From positions 1 through 14,174 of the forward strand of contig JAKPGH010000086.1 in NCBI GenBank assembly GCA_029550985.1: a stretch of 14,174 bases of DNA, written 5' to 3'. Numbering within the stretch: the stretch's first letter is position 1; each line of letters opens with the position of its first letter. The stretch comes from Bacillota bacterium. Its GTDB lineage: Bacteria > Bacillota > Clostridia > Oscillospirales > Ruminococcaceae. The position numbers and the translations under genes are program-made. The notes under the pieces were generated by a model. It saw nothing but the letters and a program-made list of their open reading frames with translations. It was not told where the DNA came from and made no database searches. Positions 6,175 to 13,757 of this stretch are shown here, in pieces.

Positions 6175-7788
6175 TTAATAGTGCAGCTGGTCCAGACGGT
6201 GCTGTACGCTGGGATAGAGCTGCAGGCCCTTCAGATCGCTGTGGCGGGCAACCGCACCCACCGCTGTGTAGAAGGGAATGATGGCGGCGTCGTCGATGAT
6301 AATCTTCTGAACTTGTTTGTAAATTTCGTACCGCTCTTCAAAGGTACGTCCGGCGCGGCCGGCTTCCAGCATAGGCTCAATTTCGGGGTTATTGTATTTG
6401 CTGCGGTTGTTGGCAGTGCCCAAAGGACCGCTGGAGAACAGAGAGGGGAAGGTCGCGTTGGGGTCCACGCTGGAAGTCCAGCTGGAAAGGGCGATCTGGT
6501 GGTCGCCGTTCTTGGTGATGTCCAGGTAGGCGCTGTTTTCGATGGTCTCCACTTTGAGGTTGATGCCGGCCTTTTCAAAGTCGGACTGCAGAACCTGACC
6601 GATGCGGGCGCGGGTTTGGTTGATGCAAATCAGGCTCAGATCAAAGCCGTTGGGATAGCCCGCTTCTGCCAACAAGGCCTTGGCCTTTTCCACATCGTAT
6701 TCGTATTGGGTGACTTCGGGCATGTAGTAGCGGTGACCTTCGGCAATGGGGCTATACAGCGGGAAGCCGTTTCCATTTTCCGCAATGGCAATGATGGCGT
6801 CACGGTTGATCAGATGGCTCAGAGCCTGACGAACCAGCTTGTTGTCCAGAGGCGCTTTGGTGGTGTTGAGGTAAGCAAACTCCATCTTGGTGGAGGCGTA
6901 CTCTTCCAGCGCCAGATCTGGATTTTTGCGAATGCGATCAAACTCGGAGCTGGGAACGTCCAGGATAATGTCCACTTCACCGGTTTCCAGAGCAATGGAG
7001 CGGGCGGCGTCATCGGTGATAATCCGCAGAATCATGGTGTCGTGGGCAGCGGGAACACCCCAGTAATCCTCAAACTTTTCCAGCACCACTTTGTCGCCGG
7101 ACATGTAGGAGACAAACTTTAAAGGACCGGTTCCGATGGGGTTTTCGTCCAATGTCTTGCCGGCAGCCTCCAGCTCCTCCACCGTCTTTTTGCTGACAAT
7201 GCCGCAGGTGGGGTAAGCCAGGTTGGTGAGGGTCATGGAGGTGGCAGGAGTATTGAGAACCACGTTGCAGGTGTAGTCGTCGATGACGTCAACATGGTCG
7301 ATGGCGGACACCATGGAAAGGGTATAGGTGGTGCCCAGGTGCCGCTCGATGGAGAACTTCACGTCGTGAGCCGAGAAGGGCTCGCCGTTGTGGTACTTCA
7401 CATCTTTGCGCAGTTTAAACTGGATGGTGGTGTCGTCCAGAATCTCCCAGCTTTCGGCCAGGCAGGGCTCCAGAGAGTCGTCGGGCATAATCCGGACCAG
7501 GGTATCGTAGATATGGCGTCCGGGAATGGTGGAAGCAATTCCGGTATAGCCATGAGGGTCGAAGGAGAGAATGTCCTGAGAGACACCAATGGTAATGGTG
7601 CTTTTACCCTCTTTGCTGTTGGGGGCAGAAGTGTTTGCTTCGCTGCCGGAAGTGCTGGCGCCTGCATTGGAGCTGCTGGCAGCAGACTGGCTGGTTGGTT
7701 TGGGCGCGTCGGGGTTGTTGGTGCATCCGCTTAAAACGCAACCAATTGACAGAGCAAGAGCGAGAGTCAAAATCAGTGCCTTTTTCAT
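6175..7788 (-). CDS. oppA: ABC transporter peptide-binding lipoprotein (OppA/DppA, SBP family 5)
   Basis: A 537-residue extracellular solute-binding protein that captures peptides or related substrates and delivers them to the OppBC permease. It has a lysine-initiated signal with lipobox VLSGC (Cys22), a Ser/Thr/Asn-rich linker to about residue 55, then a family-5 binding fold. Recognisable pieces are ITIGVSQDILSFDPH, LAESWEILDD, VKYHNGEPFSAHDVKFS, NPIGTGPLKFVSY and NLAYPTCGIVSKK. Length is typical. The ribosome binding site AGGAGG, 6 nt before the ATG, is the strongest in the operon, which suits a binding protein needed in excess. It sits downstream of oppF (16 nt) and is followed by hairpins. 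Peptide, nickel and glycoside binders share this fold; the peptide or N-acyl amino acid assignment rests on the amidohydrolase next to it. Confidence 0.9.
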   Translation of the reverse strand: MKKALILTLALALSIGCVLSGCTNNPDAPKPTSQSAASSSNAGASTSGSEANTSAPNSKEGKSTITIGVSQDILSFDPHGYTGIASTIPGRHIYDTLVRIMPDDSLEPCLAESWEILDDTTIQFKLRKDVKYHNGEPFSAHDVKFSIERHLGTTYTLSMVSAIDHVDVIDDYTCNVVLNTPATSMTLTNLAYPTCGIVSKKTVEELEAAGKTLDENPIGTGPLKFVSYMSGDKVVLEKFEDYWGVPAAHDTMILRIITDDAARSIALETGEVDIILDVPSSEFDRIRKNPDLALEEYASTKMEFAYLNTTKAPLDNKLVRQALSHLINRDAIIAIAENGNGFPLYSPIAEGHRYYMPEVTQYEYDVEKAKALLAEAGYPNGFDLSLICINQTRARIGQVLQSDFEKAGINLKVETIENSAYLDITKNGDHQIALSSWTSSVDPNATFPSLFSSGPLGTANNRSKYNNPEIEPMLEAGRAGRTFEERYEIYKQVQKIIIDDAAIIPFYTAVGAVARHSDLKGLQLYPSVQHRLDQLHY

Positions 7789-7804
7789 ACGTTTCCTCCT
7801 ATTT

Positions 7805-8755
7805 TTATTCCGCTAGAGCGCATGCCACAAAATGGCCGGGACTGACTTCCCGAAGTTCCGGTGTTTTGTTCATGCACTTCTCTGACGCATAATTACAGCG
7901 GGGTGCAAATCGGCACCCGGGTTTGGGGTTGATGGGCGACGCAAGCTCGCCTCTTAAAATAATCCGCTTTTGCGGATGGTCGATGTCCGGAATGGGAATG
8001 GCCGACAGCAAGGCTTGGGTGTAGGGATGCAGCGGCTTTTCAAACAACTCCGCCGTCGGAGCCTTTTCCACCAACTGTCCCAGATACATTACCGCAATAT
8101 CATCGGAAAAATGGTGAACCACCGAAAGGTCGTGGGTGATAAATATGTAGGTCAGCCCGAATTGCTTCTGCAGCGTGGTCAACAGGTTGAGAATCTGAGC
8201 CTGAATGGAAACGTCCAGAGCCGACACCGGCTCGTCGCATACAATGAACTTGGGCTCCATGGCCAGCGCCCGGGCGATGCCGATGCGCTGCCGCCGCCCG
8301 CCGTCCAGTTCGTGGGGGTAGGTATTGATAAACCGCTCGGCCAGTCCTACCGTTTCCATCAGCTCCAGCACCCGCTCCTCCCGCTTGCGGGGGTCGGTAA
8401 TGATTTTGTTGAGCACCAGAGGCATGGCAATAATCTCGCCCACGGTTTTTCGCGGGTTGAGGGAGGCGTAAGGGTCCTGAAAGATAATCTGCATTTCTTT
8501 GCGCATGGCCCTCATCTGCCTGGGGGACAGGGAGAAAATATCCTTTCCCTCAAAAAACACCTGGCCGGAAGTAGGCTCCAGCAAACGTAAAATGGTGCGC
8601 CCCGTGGTGGATTTTCCGCAGCCGGATTCCCCTACCACGCCTAAGGTTTTGCCCTGCTCCACCGTAAAGGAAACATCGTCTACGGCATGGAGGGTACCTT
8701 TTTTGGTTTTAAAATATTTCTTTAAATTTTTTACTTCTAAGAGGGGTTGGGCCAT
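7805..8755 (-). CDS. oppF: Oligopeptide ABC transporter ATP-binding subunit OppF/DppF
   Basis: One of two ATPases powering the peptide importer, 316 residues. Walker A GESGCGKST (42-50), Q-loop Gln93, Walker B leading to Asp174-Glu175 and the switch His208 are intact. The signature motif reads LDGGRRQ (150-156) in place of the usual LSGGQ, so Ser is replaced by Asp. The C-terminal oligopeptide-transporter extension carries four cysteines (281, 287, 294, 312) in CRFAPRC...EKC...AC, the arrangement proposed to hold an iron-sulfur cluster in some Opp ATPases. The ATG lies 3 nt after the oppD stop, and the GGGAGGG ribosome binding site is inside the oppD coding end, so the two are probably translationally coupled. 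DppF is an equally good name. Confidence 0.93.
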   Translation of the reverse strand: MAQPLLEVKNLKKYFKTKKGTLHAVDDVSFTVEQGKTLGVVGESGCGKSTTGRTILRLLEPTSGQVFFEGKDIFSLSPRQMRAMRKEMQIIFQDPYASLNPRKTVGEIIAMPLVLNKIITDPRKREERVLELMETVGLAERFINTYPHELDGGRRQRIGIARALAMEPKFIVCDEPVSALDVSIQAQILNLLTTLQKQFGLTYIFITHDLSVVHHFSDDIAVMYLGQLVEKAPTAELFEKPLHPYTQALLSAIPIPDIDHPQKRIILRGELASPINPKPGCRFAPRCNYASEKCMNKTPELREVSPGHFVACALAE

Positions 8756-8758
8756 CTG

Positions 8759-9775
8759 CTATCCCTCCCTTTCTGCAATGGTGACGCCGGTGCCGTTTTC
8801 GTAGGCCAGGCACTCCACAAAATGGGTGTCGCTGAGGTAGGTGGTTAACGGTTTGCGTTTGGAGCAAATTTCCTGTGCATGGTCGCAGCGGGGATGAAAG
8901 GGGCAGCCAGAAGGCAGGTTGGTGGGGTCCGGCATCAGCCCCTTGATGGGCTTGAGCATATCCTTTCGCCGCTTGATGTTGGGCAGGGAATTAAACAGCC
9001 CAACGGTATAGGGATGTTTGGTGTTCTTGAAAATATCCCGCAGGGTGCCGTGCTCCACAATCCGGCCCGCATACACAATGGAAACTTCATCGCAGGTTTC
9101 GGCTACAATGCCCAGGTCGTGAGTAATCATAATCATGGAGGTCTGGTACTTTTCCCGCAGTTCCTTCATCAACTCCAGCACCTGCGCCTGAATGGTCACG
9201 TCCAAAGCGGTGGTGGGCTCGTCGGCTATCAGCAGGGTGGGGTTGCAGGACAGCGCAATGGCGATGACCACCCGCTGCTTCATCCCGCCCGAAAACTGAT
9301 GGGGATATTCCTTGGCCCGGTCGCCGTCAATGCCTACCAGCTCCAGCATCTCCCGCGCTTTTTTCTCCGCCTCTGCCTTGGAGACCTTCTGGTGAATTTG
9401 AATCACTTCGGCAATCTGGTCTCCCACGGTCAGAACCGGGTTGAGGGAGGTCATGGGATCCTGGAAAATCATCGAGACCTTATCGCCCCGGATGGCTTCC
9501 ATCTGCCGCTCGGTATAGGTGAGAAGATCTTCTCCCTCCAACCGAATGCTTCCCCCCCGGATTTTTCCCGGCGGATCCTGAATCAGCCGGAGAATGGAAA
9601 GGGCGATGGTGGTTTTGCCGGCTCCAGTTTCCCCTACCAGGGCAAGGGTTCTGCCCCGTTCCAGCTTGAGATTGACCCCGTTGACCGCATGGACGATTCC
9701 ATCGTCCGTCTCGTAATTGACAACAAGGTCCTGGATTTCCAGCACAGTATTGATTTCAGAGGTCTGTATTTCCAT
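8759..9775 (-). CDS. oppD: Oligopeptide ABC transporter ATP-binding subunit OppD/DppD
   Basis: The second ATPase, 338 residues, pairing with OppF beneath the membrane subunits. Walker A GETGAGKTT (48-56), a canonical signature FSGGMKQR (161-168), Walker B LLIADE (181-186) and switch His219 are all present. The C-terminal oligopeptide extension has four cysteines (291, 297, 304, 322) matching those of OppF. The AGGAGGA ribosome binding site overlaps the TAG stop of oppC, with the ATG 6 nt later, indicating translational coupling. Residues before VLEIQDL form a short extra N-terminal segment. Confidence 0.93.
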   Translation of the reverse strand: MEIQTSEINTVLEIQDLVVNYETDDGIVHAVNGVNLKLERGRTLALVGETGAGKTTIALSILRLIQDPPGKIRGGSIRLEGEDLLTYTERQMEAIRGDKVSMIFQDPMTSLNPVLTVGDQIAEVIQIHQKVSKAEAEKKAREMLELVGIDGDRAKEYPHQFSGGMKQRVVIAIALSCNPTLLIADEPTTALDVTIQAQVLELMKELREKYQTSMIMITHDLGIVAETCDEVSIVYAGRIVEHGTLRDIFKNTKHPYTVGLFNSLPNIKRRKDMLKPIKGLMPDPTNLPSGCPFHPRCDHAQEICSKRKPLTTYLSDTHFVECLAYENGTGVTIAEREG

Positions 9776-9785
9776 GGTGTTCCTC

Positions 9786-10670
9786 CTACTGCTTCAACTT
9801 GGGGTCAAGGGCATCCCGCAGTCCGTCTCCCAGCAAATTGAGGGAAAGGATGGTCAGGACAATTGCCATACCGGGGAAGAAACACATATGGGGTGCATCC
9901 CGCAGGTATTCCCTGGCCGTGGAGAGCATGTTGCCCCACTCGGGGGTAGGCGGGGAAATTCCCAGTCCGATAAAGCTTAAGGTGGAGACGTTGAGAACGC
10001 CGAAGGCAAAACTCATGGTCACCTGCACCAGAATGGGCGCCAAGCAGTTGGGAAGAATTTCGGTGAGAATAATGGTGGAGTTTTTGGCTCCAATGGCTTT
10101 GGCAGCCTCCACAAATTCGGTGTTGCGCAGACCGATGACCGAGGACCGCATAATTCGCGCGTAGGTTGGAATAAAGGAAATGCCGATAGCCAGCATCAGG
10201 TTAAAGGTGCTGGCGCCCAGCGCCGCCATGATGGTGATGGCCATGATGGTGGAGGGAATGGCCATAAAAATATCCACCATTCTCATAATCAGGTTGTCCA
10301 ACCGCCCTCCGTAGAACCCGGCAATCGCTCCAAGAGCCCCCCCGATCAGCAGGGAGATGACGACGGAACCCAATCCCACCGCCAGGGAAAGACGGGAGCC
10401 GTGAATGACTCGTCCCAAAATATCCCGCCCAAACTCATCGGTGCCAAAGGGATGCTCCCAGGAAGGCGGAGCCATCCGGTTCATAAAGTTTTGTTCCTTC
10501 ACCTTGGTTTCATAATCCACCAGAACATCGGCAAAGATGGAGACGAGAAGAATACAGCTGAAAATGATAAGCCCCAGGATGGCTGCTTTATTTCTCCGGA
10601 AGCGCCTCCAAACCTCTGCCGCCTGGCTGCGCTTTTTATACTTTTTAAATTTGCTTGTTGGTTCGCTCAC
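9786..10670 (-). CDS. oppC: Oligopeptide ABC transporter permease OppC/DppC
   Basis: An inner-membrane permease subunit of about 294 residues with a lysine/arginine-rich cytoplasmic N-terminus, a first transmembrane helix (about 31-50), the periplasm-type segment HPFGTDEFGRDILGR typical of OppC, and five more helices. The EAA loop that docks on the ATPases is seen at about 187-215 (EAAKAIGAKNSTIILTEI). I prefer GTG at 10670, which is 7 nt after a GGGGG ribosome binding site; a TTG one codon earlier (10673) is an alternative. The ribosome binding site overlaps the oppB stop codon, and oppD begins 10 nt after this gene. Confidence 0.92.
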   Translation of the reverse strand: MSEPTSKFKKYKKRSQAAEVWRRFRRNKAAILGLIIFSCILLVSIFADVLVDYETKVKEQNFMNRMAPPSWEHPFGTDEFGRDILGRVIHGSRLSLAVGLGSVVISLLIGGALGAIAGFYGGRLDNLIMRMVDIFMAIPSTIMAITIMAALGASTFNLMLAIGISFIPTYARIMRSSVIGLRNTEFVEAAKAIGAKNSTIILTEILPNCLAPILVQVTMSFAFGVLNVSTLSFIGLGISPPTPEWGNMLSTAREYLRDAPHMCFFPGMAIVLTILSLNLLGDGLRDALDPKLKQ

Positions 10671-10682
10671 CAAAAATCCCCC

Positions 10683-11612
10683 TTATTTGTACTCGGCTTT
10701 GAGCCGCGGATCCACAAAGCCGTACACAATGTCTACCAGCAAATTGGCAATGCTGATGAGAATGGAAAGAATCACCACGCACCCCATCACCATGGGAATG
10801 TCCTTGCTGCGGATTCCCTCCAGCAGCAGTCTGCCAGTGCCGGGCAGGGTAAAGATGGACTCCACCACCACCGCGCCGCCAAAATTCCGCCCCAAAGTTA
10901 GCCCCATGAGGGTTATGACAGGCATAATGGCGTTTTTCAGCGCATGGCGAATCAGAACTTTGTTTTTCCGCACACCCTTGGCCCGCGCCGTGCGGATATA
11001 GTCCTGCCGGATCACCTCCAGCATGGAGGAACGGGTCTGCCGTGCCATGCTGGCGGCGCCGCTGGTGGCCAAAGTGATGGCAGGCAGAATATAGCTGACC
11101 AATCCGTGATTCAGCCCGCCGGAGGGCAGCAGCGAAAGTTTGACCGAGAACAACAAAATCAGCAACAATGCCAGCCAGAAGTTTGGAATGGACACGCCGA
11201 TGAGACAAAGAATCATGCTGGCAGAATCCAAAAAGGAGTACTGCTTGGTGGCGGAGAGAATCCCCAGAGGAATGGCAACCACCACCGCAATCAGCAACGA
11301 CAAAAAAGCAAGGCTGAGGGTAATGGGCAACCGCTCCATAATCGCCGGAAAGATGGCTCGGTCATTGAGGTAGCTGCGACCCAAATCCCCCCGCATAAGG
11401 TTCAGCATGTATCTGCCGTATCGCAAAAGCAGGGGATCATCCAATCCAAGCTCTTCCCGCAGCTGAGCAATGGTTTCGTCGGTGGCCTCGCTGCCCAATA
11501 TAATCAATGCCGGATCCCCGGGCGTCATGTTGAGAATTACAAAAATGATAAACGTGATGCCAATGAGGACCGGTATCATCATAAGCAACCTTTTCAAAAT
11601 GTACTTATGCAT
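10683..11612 (-). CDS. oppB: Oligopeptide ABC transporter permease OppB/DppB
   Basis: First gene of the transporter operon, 309 residues. The N-terminus MHKYILKRLLMMIPVLIGI and the following MTPGDPA are hallmarks of OppB/DppB permeases. Six transmembrane helices are expected, with the EAA motif at about 205-237 (ARAKGVRKNKVLIRHAL) contacting the ATPases. The ATG at 11612 is chosen because GAGGGG lies 6 nt upstream; an in-frame ATG at 11630 would place that ribosome binding site inside the gene and add residues not typical of the family. The predicted promoter is about 400 nt upstream, giving an unusually long leader. Substrate specificity is set mainly by OppA. Confidence 0.92.
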   Translation of the reverse strand: MHKYILKRLLMMIPVLIGITFIIFVILNMTPGDPALIILGSEATDETIAQLREELGLDDPLLLRYGRYMLNLMRGDLGRSYLNDRAIFPAIMERLPITLSLAFLSLLIAVVVAIPLGILSATKQYSFLDSASMILCLIGVSIPNFWLALLLILLFSVKLSLLPSGGLNHGLVSYILPAITLATSGAASMARQTRSSMLEVIRQDYIRTARAKGVRKNKVLIRHALKNAIMPVITLMGLTLGRNFGGAVVVESIFTLPGTGRLLLEGIRSKDIPMVMGCVVILSILISIANLLVDIVYGFVDPRLKAEYK

Positions 11613-11733
11613 ACGTTTCCCCTCTCCCAAATCATGAATTTTGTAGTTGTGTCATGCTTAATAAAACATAAAGGGCATTCGGACTGCTGAAACTTGTCCA
11701 AATTTGCAGTGAAATGTGTGGTTGTGCACCGCC

Positions 11734-11824
11734 TTCCCAAAGCCGGGATGCAACCGTCTTAGCCCGGTTTCCCTCGAATGCTTTGGGAAACATGCTGAGG
11801 ATTTTTTTCAAAATTCTTCAGCAT
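11734..11824 (-). promoter_or_regulatory. Structured region in the long leader of the opp operon
   Basis: Two hairpins can be drawn. A 10-bp perfect stem pairs TTCCCAAAGC (11734-11743) with GCTTTGGGAA (11780-11789) and encloses a possible small CGGG/CCCG stem. A second hairpin pairs ATGCTGA (11792-11798) with TCAGCAT (11818-11824), extended by an A/T-rich stem. Neither ends in a U-tract on the minus strand, and no known riboswitch or T-box sequence was recognised. The rest of 11631-12120 is AT-rich and without a supported gene. Confidence 0.4.
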
Positions 11825-11949
11825 CCGGCAAATTGTAATAAAAAATTTTTATTCTATAACGCCAGCATTACTTGCGTTTTCAACAAAAAAATGCGTAATA
11901 ATTCAAACTTGTGTGAACTTTTGAGTCAATTTGGGTGCTATCAATCCAT

Positions 11950-11975
11950 TGACCCCAAAAATAATAAAAGGGTCA
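11950..11975. promoter_or_regulatory. Inverted repeat TGACCC-N14-GGGTCA near the opp promoter
   Basis: TGACCC (11950-11955) and GGGTCA (11970-11975) flank a 14-nt A-rich centre, about 45-70 nt downstream of the predicted transcription start. It could be an operator for a dimeric regulator or a hairpin in the leader. Which protein binds, if any, is unknown. Confidence 0.3.
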
Positions 11976-12024
11976 TTGATATTGTGATAATTTTTTGGAT
12001 TCGGTTGATAATAAATTATATTAT

Positions 12025-12053
12025 AATATAGTGATCCCAAAGGCTTCTGTCAA
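12025..12053 (-). promoter_or_regulatory. Promoter of the opp operon
   Basis: On the minus strand a perfect TTGACA (12053-12048) is followed after exactly 17 bp by TATATT (12030-12025), within the 14-bp palindrome TATATTATAATATA (12017-12030). Transcription should start near 12018. The regulator terminator lies upstream at 12121-12170, so this promoter makes the opp operon independent of the genes to its right. Confidence 0.7.
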
Positions 12054-12120
12054 GAATAAAACATTCCAAAATATTTCAAAACTTTTATGAAATCCTGATA
12101 TAAATATAAAAGAGATGTTA

Positions 12121-12170
12121 AAAAAAGAGGTCAGAAGCAGCGTTATTCACTGCTGTTCCTGACCTCTTTT
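12121..12170 (-). terminator. Intrinsic terminator overlapping the end of the regulator gene
   Basis: A 12-bp outer stem (12123-12134 with 12159-12170) encloses a 5-bp inner stem (12136-12140 with 12150-12154) with a 9-nt loop. On the minus strand it is followed by seven T. The regulator stop codon (12145-12143) sits in the apical loop, so the last codons of the gene form the ascending arm. Confidence 0.88.
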
Positions 12171-12811
12171 AAGTAGCGGTAAACGGATGGTTCCGAAATT
12201 TTGAGCTTTTTTGCTATAAAACTAACCGTTCCCTTTATCTCAAACAAATTGTTTTCTTTCAGGATGGAGATGACCCGCATTTTATCGTCCTTGTCCATCC
12301 GGTCCACATCGTCGCAGCCGCTTTCCTGCATGGCGTGAAGGAACATCGCCTCCAGGGTATCGGACAGAGGAAGTGCAAAGGCGCCGGCCGGGTTTTCCGG
12401 CTCGGTGTAATAGCCGCCGTCTATAAACAACTCGCTGTTGATGACCCGCTGCATGTAGATAAAATCAGTGATATCCACGGTGACGCAGAGCAGCCCGATT
12501 ACTTCCTGGTCGGTTTTGCGCCGGATGGGAAAGGCGGAAAACCGAAGGGTTTTGTGGTCATTGGTAAGCTTTCCGCTTTTATTTACCAAGAATTCGCCGG
12601 TTTCCTCGAGGAATTTTTGGTAGGCAAAGTCCATCATGCCATCTCCTACCTTGCGGCCGGATATATGTCCATTTTCGATGGCGATGATGGAATGCTCGAT
12701 ATCGCTCAGATCATGTAACACCACCTCGCAGCGAGGCCCGCCCACTGCGGCAATAAACTTCACCAAAGGAATATAGGATTCTAACAGTTCGCGATCTTTG
12801 TCTTTCAACAA
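12143..12811 (-). CDS. YheO-type PAS/helix-turn-helix transcriptional regulator
   Basis: A 222-residue cytoplasmic DNA-binding regulator. The N-terminal half matches the YheO-like PAS domain (PAS_6), with GGPRCEVVLHDLSD (24-37), SIIAIENGHISGRKVGD (41-57) and the sheet region VIGLLCVTVDITDF (104-117). The C-terminal part (about 165-217) is the HTH typical of this family, with FEIKGTVSFIAKKL and ISEPSVYRYL as the recognition region. The best-studied relative is DauR, a repressor of D-arginine catabolism, so an amino acid or peptide-derived signal is plausible, but the ligand here is unknown. The start is one of two tandem TTG codons (12811 or 12808) behind a strong GGGAGGAG. It lies 19 nt after cofD and is probably cotranscribed with it. 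The opp operon promoter lies immediately beyond its terminator. Confidence 0.88.
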   Translation of the reverse strand: MLKDKDRELLESYIPLVKFIAAVGGPRCEVVLHDLSDIEHSIIAIENGHISGRKVGDGMMDFAYQKFLEETGEFLVNKSGKLTNDHKTLRFSAFPIRRKTDQEVIGLLCVTVDITDFIYMQRVINSELFIDGGYYTEPENPAGAFALPLSDTLEAMFLHAMQESGCDDVDRMDKDDKMRVISILKENNLFEIKGTVSFIAKKLKISEPSVYRYLKEVRNSSE

Positions 12812-12830
12812 CTTCTCCTCCCATCACTGG

Positions 12831-13757
12831 TTATTGCATAAATTCCAAAACCTGTTTTGCCAGGGTTATTTTTGCCTGAAGCGAGGTCATCATCGTTTGG
12901 GTCGATACCGCCTCAATGCCCATCGCACGGATTTCGGGCAAAAGGGCTTGGTCTTTTTCATCCACAATCATCAAATCCAAAAAGCTTTGGTAAATCTGCG
13001 CCACCCCCAATGGGCTGACGGGCTGCCCGAAATCGGAAAGCATTCGCGCCGCAGGACCTTTGACGGCGTTGCCTCCCACAATGGGGCTGATGGCGGCTAC
13101 CTTGCCGGTGGCTTGTTCCAACGCCTGGCGAATGCCCGGCACCGCCAAAATCGTGCCAATGCTGACATAAGGGTTGCTGGGGGCTATGATAATTCGCTTG
13201 GCATCGGCAATGGCCTCCAGCACACCGGGAGCAGGCAACGCCTGATCACAGCCCTCAAAGCAGATATGTTTCACCGCTAGTTGAAAGCGGTGCTTTACCA
13301 TATACTCCTGAAAGGGAAGGCGACCGATTTCGGTTTCCAGAACAGTGTGAACCGGTTGGTCGCTCATGGGCAAAATGGTCAATTCCAGCCCCCGCAACCG
13401 GGCAAGTGTTCGGGTCACCTGAGAAAGGGACTGCCCCTGCCGCAGCATCATGGTGCGCCAGATGTGGGTGGCAAGGTCCCGGTCTCCCAGCTGGAACCAC
13501 GTTTCACACCCCAAAGCCTTGAGTTCTTTCAATGCCTGAAAGCTGTCCCCCATCAGTCCCCATCCCGTTTGGGGATTGGCCATCCCCGCCAGGGAGTAGA
13601 TGACCGTATCAATGTCGGGGCAAACACGAAGTCCGTAAAATTCGCAGTCATCCCCGGTATTGGAGATGACGGTAATATCCCGCGGGTCCATCACCTGGAC
13701 AAGCCCGGTTAAAAAGCGAGCTGCCCCCACTCCTCCCGAAAGCACTACAGTTTTCAT
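12831..13757 (-). CDS. cofD: CofD-like 2-phospho-L-lactate transferase (F420 biosynthesis)
   Basis: A 308-residue protein of the CofD family, which joins an activated phospho-acid (phospholactate, phosphoenolpyruvate or 3-phosphoglycerate, depending on organism) to the deazaflavin Fo, making (dehydro-)F420-0. Seen are LSGGVGAARFLTGL (6-19), ISNTGDD (31-37), LGDRDLATHIWR (90-101), APSNPYVSIGTIL (192-204) and PIVGGNAVKGPA (225-236), which fit true CofD rather than the YvcK paralogue. The ATG at 13757 is preferred: AGGAG lies 8 nt before it, and the conserved MKTVVLSGG start is family-typical; the in-frame ATG at 13784 would add nine residues. It lies 65 nt downstream of a nitroreductase-like gene that also fits F420 synthesis. 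Substrate choice cannot be read from sequence. Other F420 genes (cofC, cofE, cofG/H) are not in the window. Confidence 0.92.
   Translation of the reverse strand: MKTVVLSGGVGAARFLTGLVQVMDPRDITVISNTGDDCEFYGLRVCPDIDTVIYSLAGMANPQTGWGLMGDSFQALKELKALGCETWFQLGDRDLATHIWRTMMLRQGQSLSQVTRTLARLRGLELTILPMSDQPVHTVLETEIGRLPFQEYMVKHRFQLAVKHICFEGCDQALPAPGVLEAIADAKRIIIAPSNPYVSIGTILAVPGIRQALEQATGKVAAISPIVGGNAVKGPAARMLSDFGQPVSPLGVAQIYQSFLDLMIVDEKDQALLPEIRAMGIEAVSTQTMMTSLQAKITLAKQVLEFMQ

Noticed and set aside
6169..7122. Long plus-strand open frame antisense to oppA
   Set aside because: No ribosome binding site or recognisable domain; oppA on the other strand has a signal peptide, lipobox and family-5 motifs.
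8879..9841. Plus-strand open frame antisense to oppD
   Set aside because: Composition is unlike a real protein, and the minus strand has intact Walker A, signature and Walker B motifs.
11721..11790. T-box riboswitch considered in the opp leader because of GGCGGTGC near a stem
   Set aside because: The conserved T-box sequence and an associated terminator/antiterminator pair are not present.
11840..11858. A/T-only near-palindrome (AATAAAAA facing TTTTTATT) in the opp leader, considered as a terminator
   Set aside because: It has no GC pairs in the stem and no following U-tract distinct from the stem, so it would not terminate transcription well.
11714..12031. 105-codon plus-strand open frame in the AT-rich gap upstream of oppB
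   Set aside because: No ribosome binding site, no promoter with proper spacing, no family resemblance; its 3' half is just AT-rich sequence that includes the minus-strand opp promoter.
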